A stretch of 64,000 bases of DNA from an uncultured Oscillospiraceae bacterium (GCA_900544715.1 UQWL01000003.1:139236-203235); one strand, 5' to 3'; counted from the first letter of the stretch, positions 8,797-17,754 are shown. Notes: generated by a model not told the origin, from the letters alone. A program made the numbers and translations.

Positions 8797-8826
8797 TTGA
8801 CTAAAACTGACAATATTATGTATAAT
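8797..8826 (+). promoter_or_regulatory. Likely promoter of the five-gene AAA+ operon
   Basis: TTGACT (8797-8802), 18-base spacer, perfect TATAAT (8821-8826). The start would be about 8833, leaving an unusually long leader of about 317 bases before the first gene at 9150. The leader has a small GCCA/TGGC hairpin near 8870 but no terminator or riboswitch that I recognise; a weaker promoter nearer the gene cannot be excluded. Confidence 0.65.
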
Positions 8827-9149
8827 TATATCGCTAAATATTTTTGAAATAGGACTTTGCCAAGTCATGGCTAAGAGAATATTTTATTTTTTGACAAAAA
8901 TTATTGGCCGTGCATCAAAACAGGGCTAATTTAAACGTGTATCGCAAAAATGACAAAAGTAATCAGGCACAACTTTAGAGGTCATTTATTTTTTAACCAT
9001 GAGCTGATGAAGAAACTTGATATGTAAACTGATTTTTAGCGAGAACGGCGTATGGCAATATATCGGCTTAAAAAGTGATTGAATGAGCGGCGATAGACAA
9101 GTTTCGCTGAGCATTATAAACACATTCACAAACAATGGAGGTAACAGCT

Positions 9150-10883
9150 ATGGCAGAGCAGTATGCGATCAGTGCGGCCAATCTCAATTATATTGAGAAA
9201 AATCTAAACTCGATCCACAGAGATCTGGAGGTAATTGATTCAAGTGTCGACACCGTAAATGATAATGTGAAAATTGTTTACGATGAAATCGGCGCTCTCG
9301 CAAAAGATTTCCATGATTTCATCCAGCTTCAGGTGAAAGCGAATCGATTGGGACAAGCACACACGAAACTAGTTCAAATCAGACAGGAGTTGGAAAAAAA
9401 GTATGGACACTATGATATTGTTCGCAGAACAACTACAGGCATTCTTCAAGCGGACGATCTCGGCCTCGTGAAAAAAGATACCATTAGCAATGCAACAGAA
9501 GAATTGATGATCTCGACTCCAAACTATTGGCTTGCACCTTGTCTTGTTGCTCTAGCCGCGTGGATTAACGATCAGCCCGAGCTTGCAGAGAAAGCATTAA
9601 GGGAAGGCATTAAAAGAAATGACGAAAAGACATCTCTTTTCTTTGCCTTAATTTGCAGAAGAGCAGATCGCAAATCTGCTTCCCTGAAGTGGACTCAGCG
9701 TTATCTTGCAAATCAAGATGAGGAAAATCTGGATAGAAAGACGATCATCATTTTAGATGCTTTTGCGAGCGGTCTACTTGGGGCAGACTCCGAGGGCGTA
9801 ATTTCTAAGCAGATGAGTGAATGGATGGATCATCTTGCAGACAAGCCCGGTTTTGTTGAGCAACAAACGCAACAATGGTCTGATGCAATTAATTTAAAGA
9901 GAAAGCCTCTTGAAGCGAGTGACTATGCATATTTACATAAATATAGTAAAACTTGGCCCGTATTACAGGATATTATGGAAGGAGCAATGCTTCACGCAGA
10001 AATTCTTAGTTATTTTACAGTGATTTTTGAGCAAGAGGTTTCTACTGATTCTTTAAAAGTTCATCTTGATGAGATTCTGAATAGCCTTGTAACTGATTTC
10101 GATGACGAAGAACTCCCCCTTCGCAGGGAAGAAAAATTTGAGCAGTTTGTTATTGACTTTGAAGGGGACGAACAGCGCGCTCGTCAAAATATGGTGATAG
10201 AACAGACTGCTTTTGATACCCACAAAGATTTTACGCAGCTTTTGACCGATGCAGCGATGAAACCGGAAAGCTCTCACGCAAGTGCATCCACTCAAAAATT
10301 TGCAATTGCGCTCTCCAAGGATTGGATCACGAACGCTTATAATGACGTAACAGCTCAAAATCGCATGAAAATTCCAAATGAAATCGAAATAAATGTCGAT
10401 ACATTCAATGACAAGACCACGGATGGGCAAAATGAAACGGAACTGATTGATCGATTTAATACATTAGTTGATAAGGAGCAGGCAAACGCCCTTGCCCAAT
10501 GCGTATTGTCTGGATTTGGAAAGTTCTGTCTGTATGGAGGAGCCGCGATTGCTTTAATTGGTTTGATTATGCTTTTTGTAGGAAATCCGTTTCTCGGTAT
10601 TATCGCTATTATCGCCGGTATTGGCATGATTATCAATCATTTTTCGAAGAAAAAAAAGATTAAATCATCTCGTCAAAATATTGAAAATCAATTTGAACAA
10701 AAACGGACCAACGGCACTCAGATTATCAGAGCCACATTGGCAGAGGTCGTTGATTTTAGAGCTGAATTTACTGTAAAAGATGGAGAAAGCCAAAAGGTTA
10801 TCGATTTTTTTGAACAAATTAGCCCTGAACAGTATGTAAGAAAACTGTCTGACACAAACCGCAGAATTCATGTTTCTAAATAA
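9150..10883 (+). CDS. Membrane-anchored helical protein, first gene of AAA+ operon
   Basis: A 577-residue protein with no domain I recognise. Start ATG at 9150 follows GGAGG. Residues 8-85 look like an amphipathic coiled coil (long heptad-like run, no prolines). Residues 120-300 are helical and repeat-like (LAPCLVALAAWIN, then QPELAEKALREGIKRN, resembling TPR-type helical pairs). Two adjacent hydrophobic segments at about 457-477 and 481-497 form a membrane hairpin, followed by a lysine-rich KKKK patch, which would put both large domains in the cytoplasm. It may be the membrane scaffold on which the downstream ATPase works; that is inference. It is spaced 15 bases from the zinc-ribbon gene and is less G+C-rich than flanking chromosome. 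Confidence 0.85.
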   Translation: MAEQYAISAANLNYIEKNLNSIHRDLEVIDSSVDTVNDNVKIVYDEIGALAKDFHDFIQLQVKANRLGQAHTKLVQIRQELEKKYGHYDIVRRTTTGILQADDLGLVKKDTISNATEELMISTPNYWLAPCLVALAAWINDQPELAEKALREGIKRNDEKTSLFFALICRRADRKSASLKWTQRYLANQDEENLDRKTIIILDAFASGLLGADSEGVISKQMSEWMDHLADKPGFVEQQTQQWSDAINLKRKPLEASDYAYLHKYSKTWPVLQDIMEGAMLHAEILSYFTVIFEQEVSTDSLKVHLDEILNSLVTDFDDEELPLRREEKFEQFVIDFEGDEQRARQNMVIEQTAFDTHKDFTQLLTDAAMKPESSHASASTQKFAIALSKDWITNAYNDVTAQNRMKIPNEIEINVDTFNDKTTDGQNETELIDRFNTLVDKEQANALAQCVLSGFGKFCLYGGAAIALIGLIMLFVGNPFLGIIAIIAGIGMIINHFSKKKKIKSSRQNIENQFEQKRTNGTQIIRATLAEVVDFRAEFTVKDGESQKVIDFFEQISPEQYVRKLSDTNRRIHVSK

Positions 10884-10898
10884 AAGGAGAAAAAGAAG

Positions 10899-11189
10899 AT
10901 GGATGCAAAAAGCAAAGCAAATTTTATCAATGCAATTGCCACTGGCGAGGCGATGCCGTGCCCTAAATGTGGAACAAACAACAAGGCAGATAGCAAGTTC
11001 TGCGCTTCTTGTGGTGTAGAATTAGCTGCTCCTCAAGATTATACGGAAAATACTCTATCCTTCGAGCCTGCAAAGGAGTCCCCCATCGGAACAAAAGCTG
11101 TGAAATATGTAGAACCAAGCACGGTGTTCGCTCAGGGGCTACCCGAATGGAGCATTGAGCCGCCTCAGGTACTGGTTAGGAGGCATTAA
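10899..11189 (+). CDS. Small zinc-ribbon protein of AAA+ operon
   Basis: 96 residues. A classic zinc ribbon sits at residues 21-38, CPKC (C21, C24) and CASC (C35, C38), preceded by a short helix and followed by an acidic/proline-rich tail. Such ribbons commonly act as adaptors for protein or nucleic acid binding. AAAAGGAGAAAA precedes the ATG. The last codons (RRH, TAA at 11187-11189) lie over the AGGAGG of the next gene, so the two are probably translated together. Function unknown; the operon context suggests an adaptor or substrate-recognition part. Confidence 0.85.
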   Translation: MDAKSKANFINAIATGEAMPCPKCGTNNKADSKFCASCGVELAAPQDYTENTLSFEPAKESPIGTKAVKYVEPSTVFAQGLPEWSIEPPQVLVRRH

Positions 11190-11193
11190 TGTA

Positions 11194-11655
11194 ATGATAG
11201 CTATGGCGATTACCCCTCCACATACATACGCAGAGTGGGTTGTTCTATTCGACATGTTAAAAGCTAAAACGAATGATGCGTCCGTATTAGTAGCAATGCA
11301 GCAGGGGACAATTGAATGGCAATCCGGTGTAGCTGAGCGTTTTGCAAAAAAGCTCATAGATGTAGTGAATAATCGAATGAATTGTGCTTCCGACAAATTC
11401 CAAAAAGAAATGGATCGTGCGTATGGGCAGGAGAGAGCCATTGTACAGGCTCTCCTTGCCCTTCGCAAGGAAATGTGTTTTTTATCAAAAGTGATGGATA
11501 TCTCTGCTATTCCAGAGAAAGAGCGTCGGCACTATTATCAATTAGTGCTTGATCAAGCGGATTGTATGCAGCGTTCCCTTGAGGAGTCAGCCCAAAAGGA
11601 TAGAAGCGGAAAGCTTGCCAGTATAGTAAGAAATAATAAAGTAAATGCATTTTGA
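11194..11655 (+). CDS. Small helical protein of AAA+ operon
   Basis: 153 residues, start ATG at 11194, nine to ten bases after AGGAGG (11178-11183). An ATG at 11189 is followed at once by TAA and is not usable. The protein is predicted helical by eye: a short hydrophobic start (AMAITPPHTYAEWVVLF), then charged helices with regular leucines. No motif or family recognised. Its stop overlaps the region carrying the ribosome binding site of the AAA+ gene, supporting one operon. Confidence 0.8.
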   Translation: MIAMAITPPHTYAEWVVLFDMLKAKTNDASVLVAMQQGTIEWQSGVAERFAKKLIDVVNNRMNCASDKFQKEMDRAYGQERAIVQALLALRKEMCFLSKVMDISAIPEKERRHYYQLVLDQADCMQRSLEESAQKDRSGKLASIVRNNKVNAF

Positions 11656-11672
11656 AAGGAACGCTTAATATT

Positions 11673-13247
11673 ATGAGTGATGTGGCAAAGAGTAAGGAAC
11701 TTTTAAAAAGATACTCTATCGCTCGTATTCCCTTCATAGCTGTAAACACAATTGAAAGAGCAAGAACCTTGGATATTCTAAAAGAGATCGCTGAGGAACT
11801 CGCATTACCTTTTTATGTGCATACGCTATCGAAGGGGCTTTACGATTTAACGACCGAAAAGGTTATCAATGACGATAAATCGGTATATGGTGCGATCGAT
11901 TTTATGAGCGAACAAATGAAGCGAAAGCAGTATATGACGCTTATATTGACCGAGGTGCCTGATCTGAGTGGTGATAATAGTGATTCCAAACAAATTCTTG
12001 ACTTAGTCACTTTGGCCAATGAATCTGGTGGAGTTGTCATTGCCCTCACCAATCATGCAATATGGAATCAGTTGCAAAGATTAGGTATGGTTATCAAAAT
12101 TGATCTTCCTAATGAAGACGAAATGTATGCTATTATTAAAGAATACATAGATGATTACCGTACCGAGATCCCTATTGAGTGGGACAATACGGATATTAGG
12201 GAGGCAGCCTCAACTTTGGCCGGCGTTACTCGTATTGAAGCCGAAAATGTAATTGCCGCTTTGATAGCAAACAAGAGTATCAAAAAATCTGATATGGATG
12301 AAATACGCTATGCGAAAGACAGGCTGTTTTCTGATATATCTGGGCTGGAAAAAATCGATGTTGATGAAAGTGTCAAGGATGTTGGTGGATTAACGGGGCT
12401 AAGAAAATGGTTGGATGAAAAAAAAGAGCTGCTGACACCTGAAAAAAGAGATGAATTACGTGCAAAAGGCTTACAGCCACCAAGAGGTATTTTATTGGTA
12501 GGTGTTCCGGGATGTGGCAAATCGCTATCTGCAAAGTCTATATCTGTTAATTGGAAACTACCGCTATATCGTTTAGACTTTGCGACAGTTCAAGGCAGTT
12601 ATGTTGGCCAGTCTGAGCAACAACTTAAGGATGCATTAACCACAGCAGAAAACGTATCTCCCTGTATTCTGTGGATTGACGAGATTGAGAAAGGATTATC
12701 AGGTGCAGGAGGCTCAAACGATGGCGGCGTTTCTACTCGGATGGTTGGGCAATTTTTGTTTTGGCTTCAAGAGTGTAAAAAACAAGTTTTTGTGGTAGCC
12801 ACAGCAAATGATGTGGCTATGTTGCCGTCTGAACTTTTGCGTAGAGGCCGTTTTGATGAGTTATTCTTTGTCGATTTGCCTACGGCAGATGAACGAAGAG
12901 ATATCCTTTCACTATATATGCAGAAGTATTTAAAAATTAACTTTACTGGTCCCTTTGCAGATAAGATTGTGCAACTAACAGATGGTTTCACAGGCGCCGA
13001 CCTTGAATCAACGATTAGAGATTTAGCATATCGTTCAATAGCAAATAATAATTTTGAAGTTAATGAAGAGAATATGATTACGGCATTTAATAATGTGGTT
13101 CCTCTTTCGCAAACAAGCCCTGAAAAAATTGAAGCAATTCGTGATTGGGGAAAAGAGCGTGCAGTTCCTGCTTCTGGAAAGCCTATTGGGGGAGAAGAGC
13201 TCTCTCAAAAGAAAACTAGCCCTAGGACACGTAAAGTGTTAGTGTGA
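11673..13247 (+). CDS. Ycf46-like AAA+ ATPase
   Basis: 524 residues, start ATG at 11673 with AAAGGA upstream (a TTG 21 bases earlier is possible). Residues 8-215 resemble the degenerate N-terminal ATPase-like domain of Ycf46 proteins (no P-loop; ILTEVPDLSG and GGVVIALTN strands remain). Residues 235-460 form a complete AAA+ module: GGL lead-in, Walker A GVPGCGKS (277-284), pore-loop-like segment VQGSYVGQSE (306-315), Walker B ILWIDE (332-337), sensor 1 ATAND (376-380), arginine-finger region LLRRGRFDE (388-396) and sensor 2 TGADLE (440-445). The closest known family is the plastid/cyanobacterial Ycf46 group; no protease domain is attached. It is probably a hexameric remodelling engine for its operon partners. 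Confidence 0.92.
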   Translation: MSDVAKSKELLKRYSIARIPFIAVNTIERARTLDILKEIAEELALPFYVHTLSKGLYDLTTEKVINDDKSVYGAIDFMSEQMKRKQYMTLILTEVPDLSGDNSDSKQILDLVTLANESGGVVIALTNHAIWNQLQRLGMVIKIDLPNEDEMYAIIKEYIDDYRTEIPIEWDNTDIREAASTLAGVTRIEAENVIAALIANKSIKKSDMDEIRYAKDRLFSDISGLEKIDVDESVKDVGGLTGLRKWLDEKKELLTPEKRDELRAKGLQPPRGILLVGVPGCGKSLSAKSISVNWKLPLYRLDFATVQGSYVGQSEQQLKDALTTAENVSPCILWIDEIEKGLSGAGGSNDGGVSTRMVGQFLFWLQECKKQVFVVATANDVAMLPSELLRRGRFDELFFVDLPTADERRDILSLYMQKYLKINFTGPFADKIVQLTDGFTGADLESTIRDLAYRSIANNNFEVNEENMITAFNNVVPLSQTSPEKIEAIRDWGKERAVPASGKPIGGEELSQKKTSPRTRKVLV

Positions 13248-13386
13248 TGGGATGCTACGCAGATATGGAAGATGTTTGGAGCTTTCACACGATTTTATCA
13301 TTCAGATCAGCGGTCGGCGGGGCCCAATTTGTAATGGAATAGATTTAATAGTAACAATTGGATAATAACTTTAGGAGAATATAAAA

Positions 13387-13881
13387 ATGCCGAAACCAAT
13401 GTTAAAGCAGCCTCAAGCACAGAGTCAATCAAGCAATATAATGAGTGCCGTGTATCAGCAGAATCGAGAACAGCAGACTCGACAAATGGATAAGATAAAA
13501 TTAGATAGGCTTTTGCGCAAGCCTCGGTCAAAACAATATATGGATGCTCTACAAACACTTGATGTAGGCGGCCATACCCACAACCAAAACAGGGTTATTG
13601 AGATTATTGATGCGATCCGTGGCGAGTTTCCAGAGATAGAAATCAGCGGCGTCCTTCTTGGTTTTGTTTCTATATGCTATTTAGGTAAGCCCTATGAGGT
13701 ACACACGCTTGACATGGCAGGGGAGATTATTGAACATTATAAAAGTGGTCAAACACTGCCGGGAGAGCTTGAAAAGGCTCGTTCGATTGCAATGCGCGGA
13801 GGATACGCTTTTATTGAGGTTTATGTGGATTGTTGCAGAGCAATTAGTTCTACAGGCGTTGTTTCGGTGATCGATTGGTGA
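13387..13881 (+). CDS. Orphan protein, last gene of AAA+ operon
   Basis: 164 residues, ATG at 13387 with AGGAG ten bases upstream. Residues 1-45 are Q/K-rich and probably disordered; residues 46-164 look globular, with a GVLLGFVSICYLG core, an HTLDM segment, and a C-terminal AFIEVYVDC strand. No family recognised. It is separated from the AAA+ gene by 140 bases, the largest gap in the operon, but no terminator lies between, and the next hairpin is after this gene at 13917. It could be a substrate or regulator of the ATPase. Confidence 0.78.
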   Translation: MPKPMLKQPQAQSQSSNIMSAVYQQNREQQTRQMDKIKLDRLLRKPRSKQYMDALQTLDVGGHTHNQNRVIEIIDAIRGEFPEIEISGVLLGFVSICYLGKPYEVHTLDMAGEIIEHYKSGQTLPGELEKARSIAMRGGYAFIEVYVDCCRAISSTGVVSVIDW

Positions 13882-13916
13882 ACTGATAAATGTGCAAAAG
13901 ATGTGCTATATGCTAA

Positions 13917-13954
13917 ACGCAGGGTGCGCTGAAATTTTTTCAGCGCACCCTGCG
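13917..13954. terminator. Hairpin between convergent genes
   Basis: A near-perfect stem ACGCAGGGTGCGCTGAAA with its complement (13918-13953) lies between the AAA+ operon and the convergent corA gene. T-tracts outside the stem are poor on both strands, so termination efficiency is uncertain. Confidence 0.6.
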
Positions 13955-13971
13955 TCAATCCTGCAACCTGA

Positions 13972-14907
13972 TTATGATCTGCCTTTCCTTTTACGCAGCC
14001 GGATATAAAAAATAATTTCGATCACCACCATCGCAGCCAGCACAACTGGATAAGACCATTTCCAATGCAGCTCCGGCATGAAGGCGAAGTTCATGCCATA
14101 GATGCCGGTGATCACGGTCAGCGGCGCGACCATCCCGGCGAGCAGGGTCAGCCTTTCGCTTGTTTCACTCTCCCGCATGGAAACGGCGCTGTCATAGGAA
14201 TTTTGAATTTGGGATACCAGTTCGCCAAGGCTCGCAACAAAATCATAAAGCTTTTTGAAGCGGGTGCCAATGCCAGAAAAATATTTTTCATTTTCACGGC
14301 GGATGAATTTATTTTCGTTCATATGAAAGGCGTCGCCCAGATAAATCAGAGGCCGAACATATTTTTTCAGGAGATTGACCTGCGCTTTTAACTCAATGAT
14401 CCGATTAAACTTTTCTTTCGCTGCATAGACGAGGATATCCATTTCGAGATCTTCCAGCTGATCCTCGAGATTTTCCAGCGTTTGAAACATTTGATCCAAG
14501 ATAAAATCGAAAACAAGATAATAGAGATAATTGTGCGTAGCTCTGCGCGGGCCCTGCGTCCTTTTTTGTAGCCGTGCGAGCAGCTCGGAGCGCAGTTGTT
14601 CATTGTTGAGGATCAGCACCAGATAATCCGCGCCGATATAGAGATCGATTTCTTCAAAGATTAGCTTTTCGCCTTCATAGAAGAAGTAGTTGACCGTAAT
14701 AAAATCGTAGGTTTCAAAGCTCTCAAAGCGGGCATAGTCGTCAATTGTCATACACTCCTCGACCGTCCCGTCGTCAAAGCCGAAGCTGCCCTGTAGCTGA
14801 AGAAGCTCCATATTATTGCAGATGAGAAGGAGACCGGGCGTCTCTTGATCCCAGCTATTGTTTTTCAAGGGCTTCAATTCGCCCTCGCGAATGCCGAAAG
14901 CCTGCAA
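13972..14907 (-). CDS. corA: CorA-family divalent metal channel
   Basis: 311 residues. A large cytoplasmic N-terminal domain with long helices (LEDLEMDILVYAAKEKF region) ends in two C-terminal membrane helices; the YGMNF signature of CorA pores is at the end of the first one, followed by a short loop and a basic RLRKRKGRS tail. It should carry Mg2+ or Co2+ inward. The only start compatible with the GGAGG at about 14916-14920 is a TTG at 14905-14907. Converges on the island operon. Confidence 0.93.
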   Translation of the reverse strand: MQAFGIREGELKPLKNNSWDQETPGLLLICNNMELLQLQGSFGFDDGTVEECMTIDDYARFESFETYDFITVNYFFYEGEKLIFEEIDLYIGADYLVLILNNEQLRSELLARLQKRTQGPRRATHNYLYYLVFDFILDQMFQTLENLEDQLEDLEMDILVYAAKEKFNRIIELKAQVNLLKKYVRPLIYLGDAFHMNENKFIRRENEKYFSGIGTRFKKLYDFVASLGELVSQIQNSYDSAVSMRESETSERLTLLAGMVAPLTVITGIYGMNFAFMPELHWKWSYPVVLAAMVVIEIIFYIRLRKRKGRS

Positions 14908-15094
14908 TGTGTTTGCCTCCCTGTCCGCATGAAGTCAAAAGGAGCGGATTTCCCGCCCCTTTAGTATACCATTTTTTTGTAAGATGCGCCATCGACCCCA
15001 ATCAGGCATACGAAATCAATTTTAGCGTATGTAATCCACGTTCCATAGGGGCGAACACAGTATATAGTGTAGTAACATAGTCCACACAGTTTTA

Positions 15095-15958
15095 TCAGGC
15101 GGGGGCAATCGTATCGGTGGTAATATAGCGGATGCCGGCGCTATAAACACGGTCATGCGCTTCTATGGTATTAATTGTCCATGCGCCCGCCTCAACGCCG
15201 CTCTCCTGAAGCGCCTTCAGCCGCTCGTCAGTGTTGTACCTATGGTTGAGCTTAAAATCCAGCCCCGCCCCGATTGCCTTGCACTGCTCCAGCGCCTCAT
15301 CTGTGATCTTTTCGGAAAGATACCACAGATGAATTTCCGGCGCGAGTGCATGCACTTTCTCAAGCTGTTCATAGCGGAAGGAGAGGAGAACACATTTCTC
15401 CGCGAGCCCTTTTTCGCGAAGGGTTGCCACCACATCTTCGATGCCCTCCATGCCGTTTTCTTTTTTGATCTCTACACAGGGGGTCATCTGATATTTGGCG
15501 CATTCATCGAGCGCCTGGGAAAACGTGGCGAGCTTTAATCCAGGGTAGTTGCCGATCTTTGCGCCGTTATCGTAGGAATAGGATTGCAGCTTCTCATAGG
15601 TCATATTGTGGATGTTGCCGTAGCCATCGGTCATGCGCTTGATATTCGTATCATGTGAGAGCACCCATACGCCATCCTTCGTGCGCTGAATATCAAATTC
15701 CGCTCCCCAAAAACCGGCTTCGCCCGCCGCTGTGAGGGCAGGAACCGAATTTTCAGGCGCCACAGAGGAAAAACCGCGGTGTGCGATATAAAAGGGCAGT
15801 TCTTCTGTGCTGATCGCGGCGGATTGGCTGCTGCTGAGCGTGGGCTTTGCCTCCACCTTTGGATTGGTCAGGAGATGAAAAATAAGGAGTCCAACAGACG
15901 ATAGGAGGATTACGGATGTTAAAACAATGGCCAGGATGATTTTTGACTTTCTTTTCAT
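15095..15958 (-). CDS. Membrane-anchored glycerophosphodiester phosphodiesterase
   Basis: 287 residues. An N-terminal transmembrane anchor (about 8-30) is followed by a GDPD TIM barrel facing outside: AHRGFSSVAPENS (catalytic HRG and E..N), AEFDIQRTKDG and LSHDTNI (metal and catalytic Asp/His), and CVEIKKE. It hydrolyses glycerophosphodiesters, or possibly lipoteichoic acid-type polymers, to glycerol-3-phosphate. GGAGGG precedes the ATG. Length and motif order are standard for the family. Confidence 0.9.
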   Translation of the reverse strand: MKRKSKIILAIVLTSVILLSSVGLLIFHLLTNPKVEAKPTLSSSQSAAISTEELPFYIAHRGFSSVAPENSVPALTAAGEAGFWGAEFDIQRTKDGVWVLSHDTNIKRMTDGYGNIHNMTYEKLQSYSYDNGAKIGNYPGLKLATFSQALDECAKYQMTPCVEIKKENGMEGIEDVVATLREKGLAEKCVLLSFRYEQLEKVHALAPEIHLWYLSEKITDEALEQCKAIGAGLDFKLNHRYNTDERLKALQESGVEAGAWTINTIEAHDRVYSAGIRYITTDTIAPA

Positions 15959-15984
15959 GATAAATTCCCTCCACCCTCATTTCA

Positions 15985-16428
15985 TCACTCAAGATATTGG
16001 GAATACGCCGTTTTTCCCTCGGAACGGTAGCCCGCCTTCTGATAGAGGCGATGTACGCCGGGCTCGCTGTGGCCGGTGACAAGCATGATCTTATAGCACC
16101 CTGCTTCCCGGGCAATCTGCTTGGCGAACGCCAGCAGGGAAAATGCCAGGCCCTGGCCGCGGTGATTTTGGTCTGTTACCACATATTCCACAAGCGCAAA
16201 GGGGCGCTGCCCGTGCGTAAGGCTCTCTGTGATGATGAGTGTCACAGTGGAGAGGAGTACGCCGTCCTCCTCTGCGACGAGCGTATGGAGCTGCTCCTGC
16301 CGGAGCATGCGTTCCCATGTGCCGGTTACCCGCCCGTCGATCTCCGGCATGGTGTTATCGTTGAGCTGGGTATAGAGCGCAAGCAGGCCTTTCAAATCCG
16401 CCTGCACGGCTTCACGAAACTGAATCAT
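15985..16428 (-). CDS. GNAT N-acetyltransferase
   Basis: 147 residues with one GNAT fold. The acetyl-CoA pocket is recognisable as VVTDQNHRGQGLAFSLLAFA (Q/RxxGxA form) followed by the C-terminal strand KIMLVTGHSEPGVHRLYQKAGY. Substrate unknown. Its stop is 26 bases before the GDPD start, so the two may be co-transcribed. Confidence 0.85.
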   Translation of the reverse strand: MIQFREAVQADLKGLLALYTQLNDNTMPEIDGRVTGTWERMLRQEQLHTLVAEEDGVLLSTVTLIITESLTHGQRPFALVEYVVTDQNHRGQGLAFSLLAFAKQIAREAGCYKIMLVTGHSEPGVHRLYQKAGYRSEGKTAYSQYLE

Positions 16429-16532
16429 TGCCCTCGACTCCCCTCATCTAATGTCTCAAATAAAAGAAAGGACGCTATTTGAAGCCCAAAGGGGAACCTC
16501 CCTTGTTGCACAAACAGCGCCTTTTTACAACC

Positions 16533-17102
16533 TTAAATTTTTTGCTCCAGCACACGCAGAACACGAGCCGGATTCCCGCCCACAACCGTATTGGCGGGCA
16601 CGGATTTTGTCACGACAGAGCCGGAGGCGATTACGGCGTTATCCCCAATGGTCACGCCGGGATTGATGACCGCGCTGCCGCCGATCCAAACATTATCGCC
16701 AATGGTGACGGGCTTCCCATATTCCAGGCCGATTTCATTGCGCTCATAGGGGTCAAGCGGATGGGTGGCCGTGTAGATGCATACACGTGGGGCGAGCATG
16801 CAGTTCCTCCCAATCCGCACCTCGCAGCAGTCGAGGATGACAACGTCAAAGTTGGCATAGAAATTGTCGCCTACATGGATATTGCAGCCGTAGTCGCATT
16901 TGAAATCGGATTCCATATAGATATCCTGCCCGGCGGAGCCCAGCAGCTCCCGGAGAAGCGCATCGCGTGTTTCTCCCTCCTCCTCCGGCGTTGCGTTGAA
17001 GGCGCGGCAGAGCTGGCGCGCGCGGGCTCTTGCGGCGCAAAGCTTCGCATCCCCGGCGTTATAAAGCTCACCGGCGAGCATTTTTTCACGCTCTGTTTTC
17101 AT
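16533..17102 (-). CDS. Maa/LacA/NodL-type sugar O-acetyltransferase
   Basis: 189 residues. An N-terminal Mac domain (EREKMLAGELYNAGD) is followed by the left-handed beta-helix of hexapeptide repeats, with the catalytic His in the ATHPLDPYER segment and the typical VIASGSVVTKSVPANTVVGGNPA end. It transfers acetyl from acetyl-CoA to a sugar hydroxyl, as in maltose/galactoside acetyltransferases. Start ATG at 17100-17102 with AAAGGA upstream. Confidence 0.92.
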   Translation of the reverse strand: MKTEREKMLAGELYNAGDAKLCAARARARQLCRAFNATPEEEGETRDALLRELLGSAGQDIYMESDFKCDYGCNIHVGDNFYANFDVVILDCCEVRIGRNCMLAPRVCIYTATHPLDPYERNEIGLEYGKPVTIGDNVWIGGSAVINPGVTIGDNAVIASGSVVTKSVPANTVVGGNPARVLRVLEQKI

Positions 17103-17130
17103 TGGAAAGAAGTCCTTTCTTTGGGCGAGA

Positions 17131-17754
17131 TCAGGTGTTTTTCATGATGACGCTTTCAATCACGTTGGCGACGTCTTCGCAGTTGTCGCAGCATTTTTCC
17201 AGCCGGTCGAGCGTTTCTGTCCAGGCCATGACGAGAATTGGATCTTTTTCCTCCAGATAGAGGCTGTGTACCGCATCCAGATACAGCTTGTCGCCCACCT
17301 CTTCCGCGTGGTTTACCTCGATAATCTTGCTATGGATCGTATCGGATTTTTTGAAATTGTGCAGCTCCTGCAATGCGGCCTTCAGCGTTTTGCAGCAGTT
17401 GACGATCACCTGTGTGAATTCCAGCGCCTCCGCGCGGATAGATTTGATGTTATACATATATATGCGGATCAAAACATCTTCCACAGCGTCTGTTACGTCG
17501 TCGATTTCCTGTGCCAAATCGATGATATCTTCCCGCTCAATGGGGGCGATGAATTCTACCGTCAGCTTATTCATCATCTCATGCTTGCAGATATCAGCCT
17601 CATGCTCGATCTTGTGGATTTCATCGAGCTTTTTTGGCAGGGTATAAGGATCGAAGGTGCGCAGAGCCTCATGGAGCATCTCAGCCCCCTGACAGGCATA
17701 ATCGGACATACGGACAAATGCGTCAAAATAATTATAATCTCTTTTTTTGGCCAT
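17131..17754 (-). CDS. DUF47 PhoU-like partner of Pit
   Basis: 207 residues, all-helical, with the DUF47/TIGR00153 pattern: KIEHEADICKHEMMNKL, then PIEREDIIDLAQEIDDVTDAVEDVL, both metal-binding-type acidic helices of PhoU-like proteins. These proteins are usually encoded beside Pit transporters and are thought to regulate phosphate entry. Here it follows the pit gene by 41 bases on the same strand, with AAAGGA before the ATG, so the two form an operon. Confidence 0.93.
   Translation of the reverse strand: MAKKRDYNYFDAFVRMSDYACQGAEMLHEALRTFDPYTLPKKLDEIHKIEHEADICKHEMMNKLTVEFIAPIEREDIIDLAQEIDDVTDAVEDVLIRIYMYNIKSIRAEALEFTQVIVNCCKTLKAALQELHNFKKSDTIHSKIIEVNHAEEVGDKLYLDAVHSLYLEEKDPILVMAWTETLDRLEKCCDNCEDVANVIESVIMKNT

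Noticed and set aside
13840..13980. Search for a second copy of the tRNA-Arg(CCT) 3' end at the far side of the A+T-rich island
   Set aside because: No matching sequence found, so no att pair can be claimed for that island.
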